Below are positions 26,096 through 34,762 of a stretch of 64,000 nucleotides of DNA, in pieces (the first letter of the stretch is position 1; each line of letters starts with the position of its first letter). Origin of the DNA: a candidate division WOR-3 bacterium (GTDB taxonomy: Bacteria; Hydrothermota; Tepidihabitantia; SM23-42; JAOAFX01); the NCBI GenBank assembly GCA_039802005.1, contig JBDRVV010000012.1:1-64000 (forward strand), written 5' to 3'. A program made the translations under genes and the position numbers. The notes under the pieces were generated by a model. The model had not been told where the DNA came from and searched no databases. It saw only the letters and a list, made by a program, of their open reading frames with translations.

Positions 26096-27896
26096 ATCCT
26101 TTTTCCTTAAATAATCTTACGCAGGCCTCAACAACATTTGAATCGTAGAGTGTACCTTTATTCGTTATGATCTCATTCAATGCTACATCAACACCCCAGG
26201 CAGGTCTATATGGTCTGTGGGTCATCATTGCCTCAACCACATCCGCAACTGCAAGTATCCTTGCCTCAAGCAAAATTTTATCTAATTTTAAACCAGAAGG
26301 ATAACCAGAGCCATCAAATCTTTCGTGATGTTGTAATACTATCTCCGCAACCGGCCAGGGAAATTCTATCGGTCTAAGAATTTCGGCACCGATCTTGGGA
26401 TGTTCTTTAACAATATCATACTCTGCATTTGTAAGTCTTGCTGGTTTACTTAAAATCTCAGCCGGGACATATATCTTCCCAATATCGTGGAGAATACCGG
26501 CAATATTCAAACACTGAACAATATCATCATTAAGGTTTAGTTCTTTAGCTATTGCACAGGCAAGTTGAGCAACCCTTTTCTGATGGCCCGCTGTATAAGG
26601 ATCTCTTTTTTCAACCGCTGAAGCAAGGGCATGAACAGTTCCCTCAAGGAATTGCTGATTTTTCTTAAGCGATTCTATCAACTTTTCTTCAGCATCATGC
26701 TGGGCAGTTATATCATGAACCAATCCAATCCCACCAACTATATTATTATTCTCATCATATACCGGTGCACATTTCATTTCTGCATATATCACTTTTGCGC
26801 TGGTTGTTGCTTCATAATACCCAATATATTCGCCTTCTTTACCCTCAAGAACCGATTTGATTGAAGGTAGAATACGCCTGTCTTTAATTTTGTTTAGGTC
26901 AAGACCATGCAATTTTTCATAAGTAGAATTTAAAATCTTAACAAAACGTTCGTTGAAATCAGTTAAAATCAAATTTTTGTCGTAGTAAAATACCCCGACC
27001 GGAATATTTTTAAAAAGTAACTGATATTTAAATTCACTCCCCTTTAATTTTTTTTCTGTTTCTTTTATCTTCGTTATATCTCGAGCAATACCGAACCTCC
27101 CAATAAATTTACCGTTTTCTTTTATTGTATATACCTTTATATTCAACAATACAATTGAGCCGTCTTTATGTAAAAATTCAACAGTATATTCATCCTGCAT
27201 AGACTGTCCTGCTTTTGCCTTTTCAAAATGTTTTTGGGCAACTTCCAACCCTTTTGGTGTAAGGAATTCACGAAAATGTCTTCCTATAATTTCTTCCGGT
27301 GTATAACCCAACATTTTAACCTGCGGATTGACGGCGGTAAAGTATCCATTTTCATCAAGCCAGTAGATAAAATCATCTATATGATCAATAATAAGATTAT
27401 AGCGCCATTGTATCTTTTGAAGGTCTATAAGTTTCTTTTCAAGTTTCTGAATAAGGACCTGGTTATAAAGTGTTTGAACCTCTTCTGTTTTTTCAGTAAT
27501 GATTGTCCTCGGAAGAGTTCTCCTCTCAATAAAATCAGATATTGCCTGTTTTAAAATTTTCAGGAATTCATCAACTTCAATCGGTTTTCTAATATACAGG
27601 TCGGCACCGAGTTTTAGCCCCAATTCTTCATCTTTTGCTGAAGTATATGTCGCTGTATAAAATATAAATGGTATATTTTTAAGCCTTTCATCTCCCTTAC
27701 ACTTTGACAGGAATGTATACCCATCCATTATTGGCATCAAAATATCAGAGATAATTATATCAATCTTCTCTTCCTGGAGTATATCTAACGCCCTTTTCCC
27801 ATTTTCTGCACAAACAATTTCAAATCCATTATTTTTAAGAATGGTCTCTAATAGATACCTCTCTTCTTTTTTATCATCAACAACAAGAATCTTCAT
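26085..27896 (-). CDS. Response regulator with two PAS domains and HD-GYP output
   Basis: 603 aa. The receiver domain (1-~120) has the phospho-accepting Asp in IDIIISDILMPIMDGYTF near residue 52 and a Lys in YIRKP. Two PAS domains follow (about 165-290 and 290-410), and a C-terminal HD-GYP domain starts near 425. Its active-site elements are complete: GHQKRVAQLA, GILHDIGKI, HHERFDGSGYPSGL and RILAVADVVEAMM. HD-GYP domains hydrolyse cyclic di-GMP. It overlaps the upstream histidine kinase by 4 nt, so the two form a co-expressed pair; ligand and target are unknown. Confidence 0.93.
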   Translation of the reverse strand: MKILVVDDKKEERYLLETILKNNGFEIVCAENGKRALDILQEEKIDIIISDILMPIMDGYTFLSKCKGDERLKNIPFIFYTATYTSAKDEELGLKLGADLYIRKPIEVDEFLKILKQAISDFIERRTLPRTIITEKTEEVQTLYNQVLIQKLEKKLIDLQKIQWRYNLIIDHIDDFIYWLDENGYFTAVNPQVKMLGYTPEEIIGRHFREFLTPKGLEVAQKHFEKAKAGQSMQDEYTVEFLHKDGSIVLLNIKVYTIKENGKFIGRFGIARDITKIKETEKKLKGSEFKYQLLFKNIPVGVFYYDKNLILTDFNERFVKILNSTYEKLHGLDLNKIKDRRILPSIKSVLEGKEGEYIGYYEATTSAKVIYAEMKCAPVYDENNNIVGGIGLVHDITAQHDAEEKLIESLKKNQQFLEGTVHALASAVEKRDPYTAGHQKRVAQLACAIAKELNLNDDIVQCLNIAGILHDIGKIYVPAEILSKPARLTNAEYDIVKEHPKIGAEILRPIEFPWPVAEIVLQHHERFDGSGYPSGLKLDKILLEARILAVADVVEAMMTHRPYRPAWGVDVALNEIITNKGTLYDSNVVEACVRLFKEKGFKF

Positions 27897-28870
27897 CGTA
27901 CCTCCAGTTTTTTGGGCAACTTTATTGTGAACTTTGTTCCTTTATTCAACTCGCTTTCCACAAAGACCTCACCATGTAGTAAATTTATAATACGGTTACA
28001 GATATACAATCCGAGACCTGCACCCTCTACATCCGGTCTGTTTTTAAATTTACCAATACTGAAAGGCTCAAATAAATATTTTATATCTTCTTTACTCATA
28101 CCTATGCCGGTGTCTTTAATTATTATATGCACAAAATCTTCTCCGTCAATAACATCAACATCTATCCCCCCTTTATCAGTAAATTTTATACCGTTGTTTA
28201 TGAAATTTATAAGAATCTGCCTTACTCTCTTTTCGTCAGATAGAATCTCTACCTTACTTTTAGATCTCATTTGAATTGCTATACCCTTCTTTTCCGCAAT
28301 CGGTTTTAGTGATTCTATAGTCTCGTATATCAATTTTTGTAAATCAAATTTACCAAGTGATAATCGTTCACCGGCAATTTCGATCTTACCAACATCAATC
28401 AATTCATTGATTAATGATAATAAATGTCTTGAACTGTCTTTCACTATCGTCAACTGCTTTTTCTGTTCCTCATTGAGTTTGCCCGAATATTCTTTTAATA
28501 ATACATCAGTAAATCCGATAATAGAATTAAGCGGCGTTCTTAACTCATGTCCCATTGAAGAAATGAATATATTGCGTCGCAGATCAAGTTCCTTTAATTC
28601 ATTATTTATTTTATTCAATTTTTTATTCAACTCTTCTGTCTTTTTTAAAAGGGTATCAGTCTTTTTGAGTTTTGCAAGTTGATTTTGTATTAAAAAATAT
28701 ATTAACAAACCCGTTACAATAACATAACCCCATCCCTTATATGTTTGTATCACTGTAAGTTTAGCAGGATCGGTTGTAAACTTTAAAACAATATTGTCTG
28801 AAAACATAATATACAGTCCTGCGACTATCATATAAATAATCGTAACACGCAAAGCAAAATTCTTTAGCAC
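27893..28870 (-). CDS. Membrane-bound sensor histidine kinase
   Basis: 325 aa from GTG. Two membrane segments near residues 8-25 and 45-62 enclose a short periplasmic loop; a coiled coil follows. The HisKA domain has the phosphorylated His in SSMGHELRTPLNSIIGF near residue 107. The ATPase domain has the N box (ILINFINNGIKFTDKG), G1 (DTGIGMSKED) and G2 (GAGLGLYIC) motifs. It probably phosphorylates the adjacent HD-GYP response regulator. The sensory part is very small, so it may sense a membrane property or a partner protein. A purine-rich GGGGG stretch precedes the GTG, so this transcript has a short leader. Confidence 0.93.
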   Translation of the reverse strand: MLKNFALRVTIIYMIVAGLYIMFSDNIVLKFTTDPAKLTVIQTYKGWGYVIVTGLLIYFLIQNQLAKLKKTDTLLKKTEELNKKLNKINNELKELDLRRNIFISSMGHELRTPLNSIIGFTDVLLKEYSGKLNEEQKKQLTIVKDSSRHLLSLINELIDVGKIEIAGERLSLGKFDLQKLIYETIESLKPIAEKKGIAIQMRSKSKVEILSDEKRVRQILINFINNGIKFTDKGGIDVDVIDGEDFVHIIIKDTGIGMSKEDIKYLFEPFSIGKFKNRPDVEGAGLGLYICNRIINLLHGEVFVESELNKGTKFTIKLPKKLEVR

Positions 28871-28892
28871 AAACCCCCACAGTTATATTAAA

Positions 28893-28920
28893 ATTATAGT
28901 TAAAAAACCTTTCCTGTCAA
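28893..28920 (-). promoter_or_regulatory. Promoter of the kinase/HD-GYP operon
   Basis: Minus strand TTGACA (28920-28915), 16-nt spacer, TATAAT (28898-28893). The GTG at 28870 is 22 nt beyond the -10 box, leaving a ~15-nt leader with a G-rich stretch. Confidence 0.8.
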
Positions 28921-29006
28921 GATTTAATTTTCCTTTCCTATACCCTTTCCATTTTTATTCAAATCATTTTTAGCTTTTAATGTCAATTTATTAATATGGA
29001 TTAAAT

Positions 29007-29135
29007 GTAGTGGCCGAGTTTACCCCGTTAGAATGGTCCGCTGATTGCCCCGTTGAGCCATCCTGTTAGAAGACGAAGTATTCTAACGGGGTTTACTCGG
29101 CTTTTAAATATCTGCAGACCAAGGTCTGCCACTAC
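29007..29135. repeat. Inverted pair of GTAGTG hairpin repeats, left arm interrupted
   Basis: Left element: GTAGTG + GCCGAGT-TT-ACTCGGC, split by a 69-bp insert; removing 29023-29091 and one TTTA restores a perfect 22-nt element. Right element (29114-29135, minus strand): GCAGACC-AA-GGTCTGC + CACTAC. The inner spacer is 12 nt. Confidence 0.8.
29023..29091. mobile_element. 69-bp MITE-like insert inside a REP-like element
   Basis: Ends are perfect 12-bp inverted repeats (CCCCGTTAGAAT at 29023-29034 and ATTCTAACGGGG at 29080-29091). The insert is flanked by TTTA on both sides (29019-29022 and 29092-29095), and the flanks join to a perfect copy of the surrounding repeat. It has no coding capacity. 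The duplication could also be read as GTTTA with a 68-bp insert. Confidence 0.65.
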
Positions 29136-29153
29136 CATCAATCGTTCAACTCT

Positions 29154-29207
29154 GTAGTGGTTGAGCTTGCTCAACATTGATTATTGCAGAGTAAACTCTG
29201 CCACTAC
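29154..29207. repeat. Inverted pair of GTAGTG hairpin repeats
   Basis: Left: GTAGTG + GTTGAGC-TT-GCTCAAC (29154-29175). Spacer of 10 nt. Right: GCAGAGT-AA-ACTCTGC + CACTAC (29186-29207). The outer GTAGTG/CACTAC ends are complementary. Confidence 0.82.
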
Positions 29208-29217
29208 AAGTTCTAAT

Positions 29218-29239
29218 GCAGACCAAGGTCTGCCACTAC
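29218..29239 (-). repeat. Single GTAGTG hairpin repeat
   Basis: GCAGACC-AA-GGTCTGC followed by CACTAC, identical to the element at 29114-29135. Confidence 0.82.
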
Positions 29240-29313
29240 ACTCTTACGCATAGATTTTATTGAACCCAAATAAAACATTTTATAAAATTTGAAGAAGAGT
29301 CGTAAAATACTAC

Positions 29314-29341
29314 TTGACAAAAATTGAATATTGGGTATAAT
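29314..29341 (+). promoter_or_regulatory. Consensus promoter of the FN3 lipoprotein gene
   Basis: TTGACA (29314-29319), 16-nt spacer, TATAAT (29336-29341). The start codon is 178 nt further on, so the transcript has a long leader, unlike most promoters in this window. Confidence 0.85.
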
Positions 29342-29347
29342 ATATCA

Positions 29348-29519
29348 TAAAAGATTATTTCAAAAAGGAGGTGATGGACGGAAATACATAAAGGTGGTTT
29401 AAAGGGCTTTGCGGATGTGCCTGAGAACATCCGGTGGGTGTAAAACGGCATAATCCGTTTGCATCCGTGAAAATCAGTGTGAATTTATTTCTGCACAGCA
29501 GAAAATGAAAGGAGTAAAA
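29348..29519 (+). promoter_or_regulatory. Structured 5' leader with alternative pairings (candidate cis-regulatory RNA)
   Basis: The leader contains AAAGGAGGTGAT (29364-29375), a perfect match to the usual 16S anti-Shine-Dalgarno tail, running into a five-codon mini-ORF (29374-29391, MDGNT). Hairpin 1 is CGGATGT/ACATCCG (29412-29418 with 29427-29433). Hairpin 2 is AAACGG/CCGTTT (29443-29448 with 29455-29460), extendable downward. A third is TTTCTGC/GCAGAAA (29488-29504), just before the gene's own AAAGGAG site. CGGATG (29412-29417) could pair instead with a second CATCCG at 29462-29467, giving mutually exclusive folds. It does not match a riboswitch class I know. The transcription start is estimated from the promoter. 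Confidence 0.5.
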
Positions 29520-30359
29520 ATGAAGAGATTAATGTTTGGTGTTATTGCCTTTATGGCAATGATTATACTCGTTGGTTGCGGCGGTGAAGCCGAAAAACTC
29601 GCCGCACCAAAAATTGTTGCAACAATAATGGACACTGCATCAGTAACTGTAGTCTGGGAAGAAGATACCACCGTTACTCAACATTCTGATTTCAGCGGTT
29701 ACAATGTATATGTCTCCACAGATTCAACTGTTCTTTTATCCGAAGATGGCGAAGATCTTAATGCCCATAACACAACAGTTATTACCACAAATTCTTACAC
29801 AGCCACCAATTTAAGCAAAGATAGTATCTATTATATCCAGGTTAGAACTGTAAACAAAGATGATAAGGTTGGTAGTTATAATACAAGTGTTCCTTTTGTC
29901 AAAGCATCTCCGAGACCAGAATTTACAGTTACAGTCCATCTTGAACTTTATCCCAACAACCAGAATGAACAAAACTGCGGTCTGAGATTTGAGACCGGTG
30001 TGGTAACAAGTGAATCTCTAAATGTCTTCCCTGGAGCAGATGTATTCTTTGAAAGATTCGCAGACACACTCCAGGTGAATTCAGCATCAAGAAGAACTGC
30101 ATCTGGTTTTTCGCCAAGGACAACGCTTATGAAAAATTTCGGTCAAAAGCACCTTGACAGTCTGTATCAAGTTACACCATCTGAAATTGCTAAGGACCAT
30201 GAGCCGTTTGTTGTTGGTGACCTAATCGTCTTTAAAACCGAAGAGAACAATTATGTGAAACTCCATATTGATGCTTACGATTCTACGGCAGCAACAGTTG
30301 ACGTAACCTACGCTTATCAGAATAAACCCGATTTTCCATACTTCTCACCCGGGAAGTAA
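29520..30359 (+). CDS. Lipoprotein with fibronectin type III domain
   Basis: 279 aa from ATG 29520. Lipoprotein signal peptide with lipobox LVGC (Cys near residue 19), so the mature protein is lipid-anchored. A fibronectin type III-like domain spans about residues 30-125 (VTVVWEEDT, SGYNVYVSTDS, YYIQVRTVN strands), followed by a beta-rich region of ~150 residues that I do not recognise. It ends FPYFSPGK. The in-frame ATG five codons upstream would place the AAAGGAG ribosome site inside the coding region, so 29520 is chosen. Single gene with a strong promoter, a long structured leader and a strong terminator, which suggests an abundant, regulated surface protein. Confidence 0.82.
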   Translation: MKRLMFGVIAFMAMIILVGCGGEAEKLAAPKIVATIMDTASVTVVWEEDTTVTQHSDFSGYNVYVSTDSTVLLSEDGEDLNAHNTTVITTNSYTATNLSKDSIYYIQVRTVNKDDKVGSYNTSVPFVKASPRPEFTVTVHLELYPNNQNEQNCGLRFETGVVTSESLNVFPGADVFFERFADTLQVNSASRRTASGFSPRTTLMKNFGQKHLDSLYQVTPSEIAKDHEPFVVGDLIVFKTEENNYVKLHIDAYDSTAATVDVTYAYQNKPDFPYFSPGK

Positions 30360-30370
30360 TTGTGGATTAA

Positions 30371-30405
30371 AAAGAAAAGGGGCGGCAGAACCGCCCCTTT
30401 TCTTT
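30371..30405. terminator. Strong bidirectional intrinsic terminator
   Basis: 15-bp stem AAAGAAAAGGGGCGG / CCGCCCCTTTTCTTT with loop CAGAA, A-rich on one side and T-rich on the other. It ends the lipoprotein gene on the plus strand and folE on the minus strand. Confidence 0.92.
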
Positions 30406-30418
30406 TAACAACTCCGTG

Positions 30419-30976
30419 CTATTTACCTTTTATCAAAGAAAATGCCTCAGCCCTGGTCGCTGCGGATTGCATCACACCGCGAATTGCGGAAGTAACAGTC
30501 AAAGTTCCTGGTTTTTTTACCCCAATCATTGAAAGGCATAAATGCTCTGCCTCAATCACAACAAGGACCCCCATCGGTTTCAAGTTCGCCATTAAAAAAT
30601 CAGCGATCTCATGGGTCAAGCGCTCCTGTAGTAATGGCCTCTTTGCCATCACATCAATAACCCTTACTAAACTTGAAAAACCAGTAACCCTGTTCTCCTT
30701 TGGAATATATACAATATGTGCCTTGCCAAAAAATGGTAATAAATGATGTTCGCAGATTGAATAGAAGGGTATATCCTTTATCAAAATCATCTCGTCTTCA
30801 TTTTTTGTCCGGTAGGTCTTGAGCTCCTTTTTGGGGTCCTGTTTTACTCCGGAGAATATTTCTTCATACATTTCTGCAACACGTCTGGGTGTATCTCTTA
30901 AACCATCACGATTCAAATCCTCACCAATCGCCTTGAGGATAATTCTTACTGCCTGTTCAATTTTTTTCTTGTCCAT
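30419..30976 (-). CDS. folE: GTP cyclohydrolase I
   Basis: 185 aa, full length for the type I enzyme that opens GTP to 7,8-dihydroneopterin triphosphate, first step of folate synthesis. Zinc and catalytic motifs are intact: the Cys-His of SICEHHLLPFFGKAHIVYIP (near residue 75) and the second Cys and neighbours in EAEHLCLSMIGVKKPGT. The N-terminal GLRDTPRRVAEMYEE motif is typical. It starts 2 nt after the ftsH stop and is the last gene of the Cys4-tilS-hpt-ftsH-folE run; tilS-hpt-ftsH-folE is a common gene order. Confidence 0.96.
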   Translation of the reverse strand: MDKKKIEQAVRIILKAIGEDLNRDGLRDTPRRVAEMYEEIFSGVKQDPKKELKTYRTKNEDEMILIKDIPFYSICEHHLLPFFGKAHIVYIPKENRVTGFSSLVRVIDVMAKRPLLQERLTHEIADFLMANLKPMGVLVVIEAEHLCLSMIGVKKPGTLTVTSAIRGVMQSAATRAEAFSLIKGK

Positions 30977-30978
30977 TA

Positions 30979-32874
30979 TTATCTTCCCTTCCCTTCTTCA
31001 CCCCTATTTACCCCTTTTCCACCTTCTTCACCCTTTTCATCTCTCGCCTTCTTCAGCCCTATTATCTCATCTATTTCTTCACCATTAAGAATTTCTTTCT
31101 CCAATAATTTTTCTGCAAGTAGCTTCAATTTATCAATATTGCTTTTAATTATATCTTCAGCAATCCGCTCTGCCTTTGTTATTATATTCTTTACTTCCTC
31201 ATCAATCTCCCGGGCAGTCTCTTCTGAATAATCTCTATGAATTCCAATCTCTCTACCCAAAAAGATTTCTTCTTGTTTTTCACCATAGGTTAAAGGACCA
31301 AGTTTCTCACTCATTCCCCATTCACATACCATTTTGCGTGCAAGTTTTGTTGCCTTTTCAATATCATTACCCGAACCAGTAGATAGATCGCCAAGAACAA
31401 TTTTCTCTGCGACCCTTCCACCAAGCATAAATGCGAGCTGATTGAAACAGTATGTCTTTGAATATGTCCTTCTCTCATCAATCGGTAATGCCTGGGTTAC
31501 ACCGAGTGCCATACCCCTTGGTATGATCGTAACCTTATGTATTGGGTCCATTCCAGAAAGAAATTTTGATACAAGAACATGCCCGCATTCGTGGTATGCA
31601 GTGAGTCTTTTTTCGTATTCTGATATTATCAAACTTTTTCTTTCAACCCCCATAAGAATCTTGTCTTTTGCATCTTCAAATTCCTGCATAGTAATTTTGT
31701 CTTTATTCCTTCGTGCTGCAAGAAGTGCGGCTTCATTACACATATTTGCCAGGTCAGCACCAGAAAAACCCGGTGTGCCACGGGCAAGAATATCAAGGTC
31801 CACATCCGGAGCAAGTGGAATGCGCCTCGTGTGAACTTTTAAGATTCCCAACCTTCCTCTGACATCTGGTCGATCAAGAACAATTACACGGTCAAACCTG
31901 CCAGGTCTCAATAAAGCCGGATCAAGTATATCGGGGCGATTCGTTGCCGCCATTAATATTATCCCTTCGTTCACTTCAAATCCGTCCATTTCTACCAACA
32001 ATTGATTTAAAGTCTGTTCTCTCTCATCATGTCCCCCACCGAGACCTGCACCGCGTAATCTGCCAACTGCATCAATCTCGTCAATAAATACAATGCAGGG
32101 TGAATGTCTTTTTGCCTGGTCAAACAAATCCCTGACCCTGGATGCACCAACACCCACAAACATTTCTACAAAATCTGAACCACTGATTGAAATAAATGGA
32201 ACGCCCGCTTCGCCAGCCACTGCCCTTGCCATAAGTGTCTTACCAGTACCTGGTGGTCCCAATAAAAGAACGCCCTTAGGGATACGCCCGCCGAGTCTGG
32301 TAAATTTTCTCGGTTCTTTCAAAAATTCAATAACTTCCTGTAACTCCTGCTTTGCCTCTTCCACACCTGCGACATCATTAAATGTCGTTGAAGGTTTGTT
32401 TTCCAAAACAATCTTTGCCCTGCTCTTACCAAATCCTAAAGCCCTATTCTGTCCCGACTGCATTTGCCTCAAGAATAATACCCATATTCCAATGAGCACT
32501 ATCCAGGGAATAATTCCAATTAATATATCAGTCCAGCCTGAACGCTGTTTTACAAAAACCTCAACATTATATTTCAAGAGCTCATCAGTTAGTTTTGTAT
32601 CCTCAAATGGTATCAATGTCGTGAATTCGCTATAATTTTTACCATCATAAGGTATCGGACTACGGAAGGTTCCTTTTATTGAACGTTCAGAAATTGTGAC
32701 TTTTTCAACATTTCTTATTCGCAATTCCCTGATAAAAACAGAATATGGAATGTTTGCCGAACGTCCGCTCTGTCCAGAAAAATATTGTATCCCGAACCAG
32801 ACAACAAGCACGAGAAGTGTCCACACGATTGCTGTCTGCCAGGCTTTGCTTTTCGGTTGTTTCTTATTCGCCAT
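30979..32874 (-). CDS. ftsH: ATP-dependent zinc metalloprotease FtsH
   Basis: 631 aa from ATG 32874, chosen because GGAG lies 7 nt upstream; a TTG four codons earlier is the alternative. The first membrane segment is at about residues 12-30, a short periplasmic domain follows, and the second segment lies around 105-125. The AAA domain has Walker [20 protein letters not shown], Walker [12 protein letters not shown] and the SRH region [20 protein letters not shown]. The protease domain has the zinc motif HECGH (normally HEAGH). The C-terminus is a charged, low-complexity tail. It degrades membrane and short-lived cytosolic proteins. Overlaps hpt by 11 nt. Confidence 0.96.
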   Translation of the reverse strand: MANKKQPKSKAWQTAIVWTLLVLVVWFGIQYFSGQSGRSANIPYSVFIRELRIRNVEKVTISERSIKGTFRSPIPYDGKNYSEFTTLIPFEDTKLTDELLKYNVEVFVKQRSGWTDILIGIIPWIVLIGIWVLFLRQMQSGQNRALGFGKSRAKIVLENKPSTTFNDVAGVEEAKQELQEVIEFLKEPRKFTRLGGRIPKGVLLLGPPGTGKTLMARAVAGEAGVPFISISGSDFVEMFVGVGASRVRDLFDQAKRHSPCIVFIDEIDAVGRLRGAGLGGGHDEREQTLNQLLVEMDGFEVNEGIILMAATNRPDILDPALLRPGRFDRVIVLDRPDVRGRLGILKVHTRRIPLAPDVDLDILARGTPGFSGADLANMCNEAALLAARRNKDKITMQEFEDAKDKILMGVERKSLIISEYEKRLTAYHECGHVLVSKFLSGMDPIHKVTIIPRGMALGVTQALPIDERRTYSKTYCFNQLAFMLGGRVAEKIVLGDLSTGSGNDIEKATKLARKMVCEWGMSEKLGPLTYGEKQEEIFLGREIGIHRDYSEETAREIDEEVKNIITKAERIAEDIIKSNIDKLKLLAEKLLEKEILNGEEIDEIIGLKKARDEKGEEGGKGVNRGEEGKGR

Positions 32875-33373
32875 GATAAACTCCAATGTATTTTAAATTG
32901 CGGAATTTATTCTCGTAATCAAGCCCATAACCAACAACGAATACCTTAGGAATATTGAAACCAATATAAGTCAACGGAACTTCAATCACACGGGCATCTT
33001 TTTTATTTAACAATGTACAAACCGCAATGCTTCTGGGTTTTCTTGTTCTTAAATTATTGATAATATAATCAAGCGTCCTGCCTGAATCTACAATATCTTC
33101 AATCAAAATTATATCACGGTCTTCTATATTAAGAGAAAGGTCCTGAGTAATTCTGACAACACCACTTGATTTTGTCCCGGTATAACTTGAAATACCCAGG
33201 AAATCTATCTCCACCGGTATATTTAGTTCCCGTAAAAGGTCTGCGAGGAAAACAAAAGCGCCCTTAAGCACACCGATAAGAATGGGATTCTTATTCTTAT
33301 AGTCATTATTTATCTCCAGACCTATTTCTTTAATCCTTTTTCTAATATCTTCTTCTTTAATAAGTATATTCAA
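32864..33373 (-). CDS. hpt: Hypoxanthine phosphoribosyltransferase
   Basis: 169 aa. It has the type I PRTase fold: GVLKGAFVFLADLLREL, the flexible-loop strand ISSYTGTKSSGVVRI and the PRPP motif DIILIEDIVDSGRTLDYI. It salvages hypoxanthine/guanine to IMP/GMP. The start is TTG at 33373 with AAGGTGG just upstream, overlapping tilS by 17 nt. Its position between tilS and ftsH is the usual bacterial arrangement. Confidence 0.94.
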   Translation of the reverse strand: MNILIKEEDIRKRIKEIGLEINNDYKNKNPILIGVLKGAFVFLADLLRELNIPVEIDFLGISSYTGTKSSGVVRITQDLSLNIEDRDIILIEDIVDSGRTLDYIINNLRTRKPRSIAVCTLLNKKDARVIEVPLTYIGFNIPKVFVVGYGLDYENKFRNLKYIGVYHGE

Positions 33374-34718
33374 GCGCCACCTTCAGTATATCTTTTGTCT
33401 TGTTATTTATAAATGCCCGATAAGCACGATAAATTCCAATCACCCAGAGTATTCCTTTTCGGTCGCACAACACGACCACACTATTCCGTTCATTGGCAGG
33501 AACTTTTTTTTCATTCAATATCTTCTTTAATTTTTTTGTACCGTTTTTAATCTTGACTATATCTCCTTCTGTTCTATTCCTTAAAACAAGTGGCGGATAA
33601 ATCTGCGAAAAATCAAACACTTCGCAATTATCCTGCCTTTTTTTTAAATCAAAATTTTTTAAAATTTCACCCTTAACAACAAATCTTCCAATATCAACAG
33701 ATTCACCGATCTTTAATTTAATTTTTAACTTATTTTTTAACCCCTCATTTTTTATTCCGATAAAAACCTTATCAAAAATTCTTTGTGCATACAAATTATA
33801 AGGCAAAATAACTTTCCTTCCACTACTTTTATCCTTTAGACTCAACACTGCCGATATATGTTTACTCTCAATTCCCGAAAGGTCGCCCTTCAACTCCTTT
33901 ATAATTTTCATAACAACTCTATTTACTATTGCTTTATTATAATACATTAAACGACCTAAGTCAAGAGTAAAACCATCTTTCTTTCTGTAAACAAGTTTTT
34001 TATAGACCCGTTCAACTATCTTTTGCAAAAATTCTTCATCATTGTGGAGAATTTCTATCTCCCTTTTTATTGTTTCATATATATTGGGATTCAACTTAAT
34101 AAATTGTGGTATTATTTTGTATCGGATAAAATTTCTGCGAATATCAGTATTTAAATTTGAAATATCTTTTGAGAACTTTAATTTTCTTTTTTTCAGATAT
34201 TCTAAAATTTCTTTTTTTCTCACATTAATCATTGGTCGGACAAATGGCAACCGGACCGGTGGTACTGCCTGTAAACCTATATTACCACTACCCCGTATCA
34301 GATTTATGAAGAAGGTTTCTATGAGGTCATCAAGATTATGACCAAGGACAATCCTCTGTGCAGAAATCCTTTGGGCATAATCAATCAATGCCCTGTATCT
34401 CCTTTCTCTTGCCTCTGCCTCAATTCCCTTTTTACCCTTGATAACAGTTATTTTAATTATTTTAAAATCGCATTGATATTTTTTTGCATAATATTCGGTC
34501 AATCTTTCTTCTTTCTTCAATATTCGATTCGACCTCAGTCCGTGATTGATATACACAAGAGAAAATTTAATTTTATTTCCGTATAGGCTTTTTAAAATAT
34601 CAACAAGGCATACCGAATCTGGACCGGATGAGAAACCAATAACTGCCTTTTGCACCCCCCTGAACATTTTGTATTCATCAATCGTATTTTTTACATTTTC
34701 TAAAATTTTATCAACCAT
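33357..34718 (-). CDS. tilS: tRNA(Ile)-lysidine synthetase
   Basis: 453 aa. The PP-loop is SSGPDSVCLVDIL near residue 29 (the canonical SGGxDS has Pro in place of the second Gly). HGLRSNRILKKEE and GHNLDDLIETFFINLIRGSG are further signatures, and the C-terminal TilS domains end with RTEGDIVKIKNGTKKLKKILNEK. It converts C34 to lysidine in tRNA-Ile(CAU). An upstream GGAG 10 nt before the ATG and a 44-nt gap to the preceding gene suggest co-transcription with it. Confidence 0.94.
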   Translation of the reverse strand: MVDKILENVKNTIDEYKMFRGVQKAVIGFSSGPDSVCLVDILKSLYGNKIKFSLVYINHGLRSNRILKKEERLTEYYAKKYQCDFKIIKITVIKGKKGIEAEARERRYRALIDYAQRISAQRIVLGHNLDDLIETFFINLIRGSGNIGLQAVPPVRLPFVRPMINVRKKEILEYLKKRKLKFSKDISNLNTDIRRNFIRYKIIPQFIKLNPNIYETIKREIEILHNDEEFLQKIVERVYKKLVYRKKDGFTLDLGRLMYYNKAIVNRVVMKIIKELKGDLSGIESKHISAVLSLKDKSSGRKVILPYNLYAQRIFDKVFIGIKNEGLKNKLKIKLKIGESVDIGRFVVKGEILKNFDLKKRQDNCEVFDFSQIYPPLVLRNRTEGDIVKIKNGTKKLKKILNEKKVPANERNSVVVLCDRKGILWVIGIYRAYRAFINNKTKDILKVALEYTY

Positions 34719-34762
34719 TTATAGATAACTCCGTTTGGTTATCAGAAACTCAATTTTCAGAA

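Noticed and set aside
29360-29500. Possible cyclic di-GMP (GEMM-I) riboswitch, because the minus strand reads GGATGCAAAC and CCGCAAAGCC
   Set aside because: The matches are on the strand opposite to the lipoprotein gene, lie far upstream of the divergent kinase gene, and lack the GNRA loop/receptor and remaining core of the class.
30360-30746. Open frame of 128 codons on the plus strand
   Set aside because: It begins in the terminator hairpin and runs antisense to folE, whose catalytic motifs are intact.
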